A DNA stretch of 12,816 bases from Candidatus Bathyarchaeota archaeon (GTDB lineage Archaea; Thermoproteota; DRAE01): assembly GCA_011041895.1 (NCBI GenBank), contig DRAE01000148.1, forward strand, positions 1 through 12,816. Direction: 5' to 3'. The notes under the pieces are model-generated. The model was not told the DNA's origin, made no database searches, and saw only the letters and a program-made list of their open reading frames with translations. Shown piece after piece: positions 1 through 5,544 of the stretch; position 1 is the first letter of the stretch; each line of letters opens with the position of its first letter. The position numbers were made by a program, and so were the translations under genes.

Positions 1-141
1 ACGCATATAATGAGAGTTTACGGTGTATATGAGGAAGAATTAAAATTGAGTCTTAAGAGCAGTGAAAACGTTGAAGAAGCGCTACTAAACTGCATTATAC
101 CTAGAATGAATATGGTTGTACTACGTGAAAAGATCGTGTAA
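1..141 (+). CDS. C-terminal fragment of an unidentified protein (5' end outside window)
   Basis: An open frame runs from the first base to a TAA at 139-141 and encodes the last 46 residues of a protein that begins outside the window. The fragment is charged, with the stretch MRVYGVYEEELKLSL followed by ENVEEALLNCIIPR and a short hydrophobic strand, MVVL. I do not recognise the family and no catalytic motif is visible. It converges with the minus-strand YrdC/Sua5 gene and overlaps its 3' end by 21 bp, which is common for compact archaeal genomes. It could be a chance open frame, but the composition looks protein-like and the stop falls where a convergent gene would be expected to end. Confidence 0.5.
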   Translation, partial: THIMRVYGVYEEELKLSLKSSENVEEALLNCIIPRMNMVVLREKIV

Positions 142-750
142 CAATACCTTAACGTTTTCCGTTAGAGGGCCCTCTCTAATTATCCTTGGAGGAGAGCATG
201 CTAAGTCTATCACCGTGGATGAAGCTCCCCATCTTGAAGCTCCAGCATCTATGGCCAAGGAAACACTCTGCAGAATTATGGGGTTAACCTCTCGTATGTT
301 TCTTGGTGGAGGAGTATCGTGAATATTTGCGCTTGTACCTACTAGGAAGCCACCAACTTCCGATATTAATCTCAGAAGAAGCTTATGATCAGGTATTCTG
401 ACAGCAATCTTACGTGGAGGAGACGCTATGGAAAGTGGAGCAAACTTTCCACCATGGTAGACTACAGTGACAGGTCCGGGCCATATCTGATTCATAAACA
501 ATTCTATCTTCGAGTTAACTCTTGAAAGTATCATGGCTACTTCATCCATACCCGAGCACAGTATTGGCATAGGCTTTACAGCGTGCTTAATTGCCCAAAC
601 CTTTTTCACGGCACTTATTGAAAACGGATCGCATGCGATACCGTACACGGTATCCGTAGGGATTACAATAGCGTTATCTTTTCTAATCTCTTCTGCAGCA
701 GCCTTAATAATTTCCTTTTCAGAATGTTTTTCGGTGCTTAGTATCCTCAT
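121..750 (-). CDS. YrdC/Sua5-type L-threonylcarbamoyladenylate synthase
   Basis: Predicted to make L-threonylcarbamoyl-AMP from threonine, bicarbonate and ATP in the cytoplasm, the first step of the t6A37 modification of ANN-decoding tRNAs; the KEOPS complex then transfers the group. The 209 residues form a single YrdC domain. Visible family motifs are IPTDTVYGIACDP (30-42), IKHAVKPMPIL (54-64), WPGPVTVV, KIAVRIPDH, GTSAN, and near the end SSTVIDL with IIREGP. The C-terminal Sua5 domain of longer homologues is absent. In the usual K-x-R motif the lysine is K55 but the arginine position is alanine (A57). The ATG at 750 is preceded by a GAGGT Shine-Dalgarno (759-763 on the minus strand), which supports the start. 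The gene is divergent from the ABC ATPase. Family assignment is secure; exact biochemical activity is inferred. Confidence 0.92.
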   Translation of the reverse strand: MRILSTEKHSEKEIIKAAAEEIRKDNAIVIPTDTVYGIACDPFSISAVKKVWAIKHAVKPMPILCSGMDEVAMILSRVNSKIELFMNQIWPGPVTVVYHGGKFAPLSIASPPRKIAVRIPDHKLLLRLISEVGGFLVGTSANIHDTPPPRNIREVNPIILQSVSLAIDAGASRWGASSTVIDLACSPPRIIREGPLTENVKVLLHDLFT

Positions 751-782
751 AGTAAATAACCTCGTAAGTTCATACTCTCAGA

Positions 783-820
783 TGAGATATCTCAGTCTTG
801 CCTAGTGAAACTGTTTCACT
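783..820. repeat. Two palindromes upstream of the YrdC/Sua5 gene
   Basis: Bases 783-794 form a perfect 12-bp palindrome (TGAGATATCTCA). Bases 804-820 form a perfect inverted repeat with 7-bp arms and a 3-nt centre (AGTGAAA CTG TTTCACT). They lie 33-70 bp upstream of the minus-strand start at 750, where a DNA-binding regulator or a leader hairpin could act. Function is inferred from position only. Confidence 0.4.
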
Positions 821-848
821 TTTCATAGACGTTAACAATTTAGGAGAA

Positions 849-857
849 CTTATATCT
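849..857 (+). promoter_or_regulatory. Candidate archaeal TATA box upstream of the leader ORF
   Basis: CTTATATCT resembles the archaeal TATA consensus and follows a purine-rich BRE-like stretch (AGGAGAA). A start site about 25-27 nt downstream would fall near 877-880, just before the GGAG and ATG of the 11-codon leader ORF. It could serve as a distal promoter for the ABC ATPase gene. Confidence 0.4.
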
Positions 858-887
858 ATGTTTAGTGTGTTTGCTTTGGAGATTCCG

Positions 888-923
888 ATGAACATCTACG
901 TGGGCAATCATGAACCCACGTAG
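888..923 (+). CDS. Possible 11-residue leader ORF overlapping a hairpin
   Basis: ATG at 888 is preceded by GGAG at 878-881 with a 6-nt spacer and opens an 11-codon frame, MNIYVGNHEPT, ending at TAG 921-923. A perfect 9-bp inverted repeat (CTACGTGGG at 896-904, CCCACGTAG at 915-923, 10-nt loop) covers most of the frame, including its stop codon. A candidate TATA box lies about 35 bp upstream. The combination suggests a leader peptide or translation-coupled structure ahead of the ABC ATPase gene 88 bp downstream. It is too short to judge by coding statistics and could be coincidence; the hairpin itself is certain. Confidence 0.3.
   Translation: MNIYVGNHEPT
896..923. repeat. 9-bp perfect inverted repeat (hairpin) in the divergent spacer
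   Basis: CTACGTGGG (896-904) and CCCACGTAG (915-923) are exact reverse complements separated by CAATCATGAA. In RNA this would be a stable, GC-rich stem in an otherwise AT-rich spacer. No U-run follows closely, so it does not look like a simple terminator; an operator or 5'-leader structure is more likely. Confidence 0.6.
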
Positions 924-957
924 GTAGAAACCCTAAAGTGATAATTAAATCATTATT

Positions 958-966
958 TCTATATAT
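958..966 (+). promoter_or_regulatory. TATA box of the ABC ATPase gene
   Basis: TCTATATAT matches the archaeal TATA consensus. Transcription would start around 988-991, giving a leader of about 20 nt that contains the GGAGG Shine-Dalgarno of the gene starting at 1011. Confidence 0.5.
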
Positions 967-1010
967 TGAGGTTAAACAAGTGTTAGATAATATTGTTAGG
1001 AGGCGTATCC

Positions 1011-1751
1011 TTGAGCGAGGAGGTCGTTATCAGCGTCAAAAACCTTCACAAAGTCTATATTCTAAAGGGAGAGAAAGTTCATGCATTGAGAGGAATCAAC
1101 TTAGACCTATATCGTGGAGAGTACTTTTCACTAATGGGGCCAAGCGGTAGCGGAAAGACTACATTCTTCAACATGGTAGGGGCTATAGACAAGCCTACAA
1201 AGGGAAAAGTTGTTCTAGAGGGAATTGACCTTTCAACGTTAACCCCAGGTCAGCTTGCATGGATGAGATGCCACAGGATAGGATACATATTTCAGACATT
1301 CAACTTAATAGAGCCGTTAACGGCGCTAGATAACGTTGAACTACCTATGATATTCGCTGGTATACCAAAGGATGAACGTATTAAGAGAGCGAAGAAGCTT
1401 CTTGAGCTTGTTGGTCTAGGTGATAGATTACATCATAGACCTGACGAGCTTAGTGGTGGGCAACAGCAGAGAGTAGCTATTGCAAGAGCACTTGCTAATG
1501 AACCTGCAATAGTATTGGCGGATGAGCCAACAGGCAACCTAGACTTAAGAACAGGATTACAGATAACGAGACTGTTGAAGAGAGTTAGCATTGAGAAGCA
1601 AGTTACCGTGCTATGTGCAACTCATGACCTGAAAATGATCGATATAAGCGACAGGATTGCATGGCTTAGAGATGGAATGATAGAGAGGCTAGAGAAGAGA
1701 GAGGAGCTTCTCATAACTCCAAGTGATATAGGAGTAGAGATTGTAGTGTAG
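1011..1751 (+). CDS. ABC transporter ATP-binding protein, MacB/LolD type
   Basis: A 246-residue nucleotide-binding subunit that would power a membrane permease. All motifs are intact: Walker A GPSGSGKTT (43-51), Q-loop FQTFNL (Q95), signature LSGGQQQR (147-154), Walker B IVLADEPTGNLD (167-178) and H-loop ATHD (H205). The sequence between the Q-loop and signature is typical of the MacB/LolD/FtsE-like branch, whose partners are FtsX/MacB-type permeases. No such permease lies in the window: the gene upstream is divergent and the next one downstream is a soluble-looking unknown. The TTG at 1011 is chosen because GGAGG at 999-1003 sits 7 nt upstream; a TTG at 993 in the same frame would place that Shine-Dalgarno inside the gene. 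Substrate is unknown. Confidence 0.9.
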   Translation: MSEEVVISVKNLHKVYILKGEKVHALRGINLDLYRGEYFSLMGPSGSGKTTFFNMVGAIDKPTKGKVVLEGIDLSTLTPGQLAWMRCHRIGYIFQTFNLIEPLTALDNVELPMIFAGIPKDERIKRAKKLLELVGLGDRLHHRPDELSGGQQQRVAIARALANEPAIVLADEPTGNLDLRTGLQITRLLKRVSIEKQVTVLCATHDLKMIDISDRIAWLRDGMIERLEKREELLITPSDIGVEIVV

Positions 1752-1776
1752 CTCACACATATAAAGTGAGCCTCAC
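1751..1776. promoter_or_regulatory. TATA box flanked by an inverted repeat, upstream of the 241-residue protein
   Basis: CATATAAA at 1758-1765 is a good TATA box for the gene at 1802, with a predicted start near 1788. It sits in the loop of a perfect 6-bp inverted repeat, GCTCAC (1751-1756) and GTGAGC (1766-1771). A second overlapping palindrome, GTGAG-C-CTCAC, spans 1766-1776. This arrangement fits an operator overlapping the TATA element; alternatively it is a terminator-like stem after the ABC ATPase stop codon. Confidence 0.45.
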
Positions 1777-1801
1777 CTAATTCTAAATTGGACGATCGAA
1801 A

Positions 1802-2527
1802 ATGAGTGAGAATACCGAGAAGGAGGAGATTAAATACCAGATAGTTGATAGAAAGTTTTTCGTAAGTAGAGAGGATATAGGTGAGCAAGGCGTATTGAGC
1901 ATAGTTAACAGTGTTAAGGATAAAATCTTTGGCAAAAGATTTTCTTTGTTCTCGAGTAAGGATGTTAGAATAATTCCAAAGGAGATCGATCGAAAATACA
2001 AGTTGCTTATAAAGATTAGTGGAACATATACGGTAGATTACTTCAGGAAAGCCTACTATTATGTGTTCGTCGATCGAAATGTTCAGGAAGTAGTCATAAA
2101 TGACAGACCTATAAAAGTTGAAGCTGTATCTGAAGAAAAAGACATGTATCAGGTAAGGATTGAAGCTTTAGAGAGAGTTGTAAAAAGTAGTAGTGATTAT
2201 ATGATTATCGACGCCCATGGAAGAGAACTTAAAAAGAACGCAATACCAAACGTGAACTATATGGAAATTACCGACGCTGTTATCAGACAATACGATGACT
2301 ATGAAAAGCCTGCTACACATATACCGGAACATATTAGAAAGCTTATAGGTAAGCTTAAAAACATACTTCCTAAAAGATATGAAAAAATAAACAACGAGAA
2401 CGTAATGATTGCAGAATACTTCTATTATATTCCAGTTTACTATGTTACTTTGCTCAAGGCTCCTGAAGGAAGCACAAAGATGATAGAAATAAATGGAATA
2501 ACGGGTGAAGTCAGGGAGATCAAGTAA
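1802..2527 (+). CDS. Uncharacterised 241-residue protein with two similar beta-rich modules
   Basis: I do not recognise this gene. It is charged and tyrosine-rich, with no signal peptide or membrane span, so probably cytoplasmic. Two stretches share a pattern of aromatic strands followed by a short turn. The first, near residues 65-105, reads YKLLIKISGTYTVDYF and continues to VQEVVINDRPIKVE. The second, near 205-241, reads EYFYYIPVYYVTLL and ends KMIEINGITGEVREI. The second resembles PepSY-like or 'vdG.tGev' strand pairs seen in many unrelated proteins, so it does not define function. ATG at 1802 has no Shine-Dalgarno; with the TATA box at 1758-1765 the leader would be about 14 nt. It follows the ABC ATPase by 50 bp, but the separate promoter argues against a fixed functional link. 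Confidence 0.75.
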   Translation: MSENTEKEEIKYQIVDRKFFVSREDIGEQGVLSIVNSVKDKIFGKRFSLFSSKDVRIIPKEIDRKYKLLIKISGTYTVDYFRKAYYYVFVDRNVQEVVINDRPIKVEAVSEEKDMYQVRIEALERVVKSSSDYMIIDAHGRELKKNAIPNVNYMEITDAVIRQYDDYEKPATHIPEHIRKLIGKLKNILPKRYEKINNENVMIAEYFYYIPVYYVTLLKAPEGSTKMIEINGITGEVREIK

Positions 2528-2540
2528 AGCTGGGCTATGA

Positions 2541-2548
2541 TTTATTAA
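2541..2548 (+). promoter_or_regulatory. TATA-like element of the ABCE1 gene
   Basis: TTTATTAA is centred about 28 bp upstream of the TTG start at 2573, so the transcript would be essentially leaderless. This agrees with the lack of a Shine-Dalgarno before that start. Confidence 0.4.
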
Positions 2549-2572
2549 GGTTAGGGCTTTATTTTTTAGAAA

Positions 2573-4372
2573 TTGCCTCGCATTGCTATAATAGACCCGG
2601 AATACTGTAAGCCATCAAAGTGTGGGATGGTTTGTACAAGATTTTGTCCACAGGTTAAATTAGGTTATAAGACTATAGTCTACGATGAAAGCCTTGATAG
2701 AGTAGTCATAAATGAAGACTTGTGTAGTGGATGTGGTATCTGTGTTAAAAAGTGTCCATTTGAGGCCATCAAGATAGTAAACCTTCCGGAGGAGGGACTT
2801 AAAGAGTGCTCGCATAGTTATGGGCCTAACTTGTTTAGACTATATGGTCTACCGATTCCAGTTAAGGGGGCTATCTTAGGAATTATTGGAAGAAATGGAG
2901 TGGGAAAAACAACTTGTCTAAACATTCTCTCGGGAATTTTAGTTCCCAATTTAGGAGATCACTTCAGTGAAGCTGAAAGGAGTAAGGTTATAGAGTTTTA
3001 TAAAGGGTCTCCGTTGCAAGTATACTTTTCAAATCTTTATAGTGGAAACATGAAGGTAGTTTTGAAGCCACAGTATGTCGACAAAATACCTGAACACGTC
3101 TCTGGTAAAGTTGGAGATTTACTTGAAAATGTTGGAGAGAAAAAAAGATTGGAGAAATTGAAGAAAGCATTGGAACTTGAGAGAATATGGAGTAGGGAAA
3201 TTGGTAGTCTTAGTGGAGGAGAATTGCAGAAGGTGGCACTTGCAGCTGCATTGTCGAGAGATGTGAATGTGTACTTGCTTGACGAACCAAGCGCATACCT
3301 TGATGTAAAAGAGAGGATGCATATTGCAAAGGTGATCAGGGAGTTTGTTAAGGGAAAAACTGCAATTATAGTTGAACATGATTTGGCTGTTTTAGATTAT
3401 CTTGCAGACTATGTCGCAGTGATTTATGGAAAGCCCGGCGTCTATGGAGTAGTTTCGAACATATATTCAGCTTATAATGGCATTAACGCTTATCTCCATG
3501 GGTATCTTAAAAGTGAGAACGTTAGAATAAGAAAGTATCCGATAACGTTTCCAGTGAGGCCATCAACGGAGAAAGCTATGAAATCTTCTCATGAGGAAGT
3601 GTTGAAATGGAGGGAATGTGAGGTAAATGTTGGAAAGTTTAAGTTGAAAATTATGCCTGGAGAATGCTTTAAGGGAGAAGTCATTGGAATAGTTGGGCCA
3701 AACGCTATTGGCAAGACAACTTTCATAAAATTCATAGCCGGAGAATTTGAGGAAAGTGAAGAACACATTGAAGCTGAAGACGTCAAGATCAGTTATAAGC
3801 CACAGTATTTGAGGAGGTTCATTGAAGAACATGAAGGAAAAAATGTTGAAAGCATACTTTTAGAGAGAGCGAGAAGTGGAGAGTCAAGAGCTCTACTCGA
3901 GATGGAGCTCATTCCAAAGCTTGAACTTAAGAAGCTTATGGAGAGGAACATTGACGAATTAAGTGGAGGAGAGCTGCAGAAGGTGGCTATAGTATACTGC
4001 ATGGTTGAAGACGCTGACGTGTATTTACTCGATGAGCCAAGTGCATATCTTGACATTGAGGAGAGATTAACTGCCGTAAAAATGATTAGAAAAATTGTCG
4101 AAATGCGTAAGAAAAGTGCCTTTATAGTTGAGCATGATATTCTCTGCGTGGATTTAGTTTCTGACAGAATGATGACCTTCAGCGGAAGACCTGGAATAGA
4201 GGGCATAGCAAATACCCCAACGATCTTAAGAGAGGCCATGAATATGTTTCTTAGAGATGTAGACATAACCTTTAGGAGAGATCCTGAAACTGGTAGACCG
4301 AGGGCAAACAAGCCAGGGTCTAGACTCGACAGGGAACAGAAGAGAAAGGGAGAGTACTATTACATGACTTAA
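2573..4372 (+). CDS. ABCE1/Rli1 ribosome recycling ATPase
   Basis: A 599-residue soluble twin-ATPase that splits ribosomes into subunits after termination, working with aPelota or aRF1. The N-terminal ferredoxin-like domain has all eight cysteines for two 4Fe-4S clusters: C12, C17, C21, C25 and C51, C54, C57, C61. The first nucleotide-binding domain has Walker A GRNGVGKTT (106-114), signature LSGGE (213-217), Walker B YLLDEPSAYLD (234-244) and H269. The second has Walker A GPNAIGKTT (375-383; glycine is more usual than alanine here), signature LSGGE (463-467), Walker B ending LLDEP (485-489) and a VEHD switch. The C-terminal hinge motif RANKPGSRLDREQ is present and length is normal. The start is TTG at 2573, fitting the family N-terminus (RIAIID) and a leaderless mRNA. 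Assignment is very secure. Confidence 0.97.
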   Translation: MPRIAIIDPEYCKPSKCGMVCTRFCPQVKLGYKTIVYDESLDRVVINEDLCSGCGICVKKCPFEAIKIVNLPEEGLKECSHSYGPNLFRLYGLPIPVKGAILGIIGRNGVGKTTCLNILSGILVPNLGDHFSEAERSKVIEFYKGSPLQVYFSNLYSGNMKVVLKPQYVDKIPEHVSGKVGDLLENVGEKKRLEKLKKALELERIWSREIGSLSGGELQKVALAAALSRDVNVYLLDEPSAYLDVKERMHIAKVIREFVKGKTAIIVEHDLAVLDYLADYVAVIYGKPGVYGVVSNIYSAYNGINAYLHGYLKSENVRIRKYPITFPVRPSTEKAMKSSHEEVLKWRECEVNVGKFKLKIMPGECFKGEVIGIVGPNAIGKTTFIKFIAGEFEESEEHIEAEDVKISYKPQYLRRFIEEHEGKNVESILLERARSGESRALLEMELIPKLELKKLMERNIDELSGGELQKVAIVYCMVEDADVYLLDEPSAYLDIEERLTAVKMIRKIVEMRKKSAFIVEHDILCVDLVSDRMMTFSGRPGIEGIANTPTILREAMNMFLRDVDITFRRDPETGRPRANKPGSRLDREQKRKGEYYYMT

Positions 4373-4380
4373 TTTTGCAA

Positions 4381-4388
4381 TAATAATT
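4381..4388 (+). promoter_or_regulatory. Weak TATA-like element before the FBP aldolase/phosphatase gene
   Basis: TAATAATT lies 27-33 bp upstream of the in-frame ATGs at 4412 and 4421, which would make the mRNA leaderless or nearly so. The match to consensus is poor; read-through from the ABCE1 gene, 48 bp upstream, is also possible. Confidence 0.25.
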
Positions 4389-4420
4389 TCTTGACTCGTC
4401 GGAAATATAATATGATGTCT

Positions 4421-5539
4421 ATGAAGACGACAATCAGCGTCATAAAATGTGACGTTGGAAGTCTGGCTGGCCACCACGTGGTTCCACAGCCTCTACTTAA
4501 TATAGCTGAAAGAAGGTTGAAAGAAGCTGCTGAAACAGGGCTCATCAACTCCTACTTTGTGTTCAATGTTGGAGATGACATGGAGCTTTTAATGGTGCAT
4601 AATAAGGGAGTAGATAACACTGAGATACATACGCTTGCATGGAATGTCTTCCAAGAGGCTGCAAAAAAGGCCACCAACTTGAAGCTATATGGTGCTGGTC
4701 AAGATCTTCTAGTAACTGCATTTAGCGGAAATGTGCGTGGACTTGGCCCAGGCGTAGCTGAGATGGAGATCGAGGAGAGAGCATCTGAGCCCATAGTCGT
4801 GCTTGCAGCAGATAAGACTGAACCTGGAGCATGGAATTATCCATTGTTCAAAATATTCGCCGATCCAAGCAACACTGCTGGGCTAGTGATTGATCCAAAG
4901 ATGATGTGTGGATTCAAGTTTGAGGTTTTAGATGTCATTGAGAATAAGGCCGTTGTACTAAAGTGTCCCGAGGAAATGTATGAGCTAATAGCTCTCATTG
5001 GAACTCCTGGCAGATATGTGATCAGGAGGATATGGAGAGCATCGGACGACATGATATGCGCTGTTTCAAGTACCACAAGGCTGTCGCTAATCGCTGGAAG
5101 GTATGTTGGAAAGGATGATCCGGTCTGTATAATACGTGCACAGCATGGCTTACCAGCTTTAGGAGAGATACTTGCACCATTCATGCACTCCTACTTTGTA
5201 GAGGGATGGATGAGGGGAAGCCACTGGGGTCCATTGATGCCTGTTGGACTCAAGGATGCTAGATGTACAGTCTTCGATGGGCCGCCAAGAGTAGTAGCTA
5301 TAGGACTCCAGATATGCAATGGTAAGATTGCATGCGACGACGATGGAAAACCAATGATAGCAGATCTATTCGCTGATGTGGCATTTGACATGGCCAGGCA
5401 AGAGGCAATGCAGTTTGCAGCTATTTTAAGGAGAATGGGGGAGTTCATGCCAGCCAGACTTGGACCAGAGGAGTTAGAGTACACTGGGTTAAAGGAGACG
5501 CTTAAGAAGCTGGAGAAGAGATTTAAGAAAGTCGAGTAA
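4421..5539 (+). CDS. Bifunctional fructose-1,6-bisphosphate aldolase/phosphatase
   Basis: Converts dihydroxyacetone phosphate and glyceraldehyde-3-phosphate to fructose 1,6-bisphosphate and then to fructose 6-phosphate, the one-way gluconeogenic enzyme of archaea and some deep-branching bacteria. The 372 residues match the family from end to end. The start MKTTISVIK is followed by metal ligands D11 and H18 (GSLAGHH) and D52-D53 (VGDD). Also present are GQDLL, the conserved run GNVRGLGPGVAEMEIEERA, and DKTEPGAWN with K132. The Schiff-base segment YVGKDDP has Y228, K231 and D232-D233. Further conserved stretches are QHGLPALGE, WMRGSHWGPLMPV and FDGPPR. ATG 4421 fits the family N-terminus; ATG 4412 would add three residues and is equally compatible with a leaderless start. 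The 3' end faces the HerA/VirB4-like gene with only 5 bp between stops. Confidence 0.96.
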   Translation: MKTTISVIKCDVGSLAGHHVVPQPLLNIAERRLKEAAETGLINSYFVFNVGDDMELLMVHNKGVDNTEIHTLAWNVFQEAAKKATNLKLYGAGQDLLVTAFSGNVRGLGPGVAEMEIEERASEPIVVLAADKTEPGAWNYPLFKIFADPSNTAGLVIDPKMMCGFKFEVLDVIENKAVVLKCPEEMYELIALIGTPGRYVIRRIWRASDDMICAVSSTTRLSLIAGRYVGKDDPVCIIRAQHGLPALGEILAPFMHSYFVEGWMRGSHWGPLMPVGLKDARCTVFDGPPRVVAIGLQICNGKIACDDDGKPMIADLFADVAFDMARQEAMQFAAILRRMGEFMPARLGPEELEYTGLKETLKKLEKRFKKVE

Positions 5540-5544
5540 ACACT

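Noticed and set aside
881..940. C/D-box small RNA (GATGA near 887 and ATCATGA near 907)
   Set aside because: The C-like boxes are imperfect and no CTGA D or D' box is found at the required spacing.
993..1010. Upstream TTG start at 993 for the ABC ATPase
   Set aside because: It would place the strong GGAGG Shine-Dalgarno inside the gene; TTG 1011 is spaced correctly after it.
3793..4311. 172-codon minus-strand open frame
   Set aside because: It is antisense to the well-conserved second ATPase domain of ABCE1 and has a serine-rich shadow composition.
4391..4420. TTG start at 4391 for the FBP aldolase/phosphatase
   Set aside because: The family begins at the residues coded from 4421, and no Shine-Dalgarno or well-placed TATA box supports the 10-residue extension.
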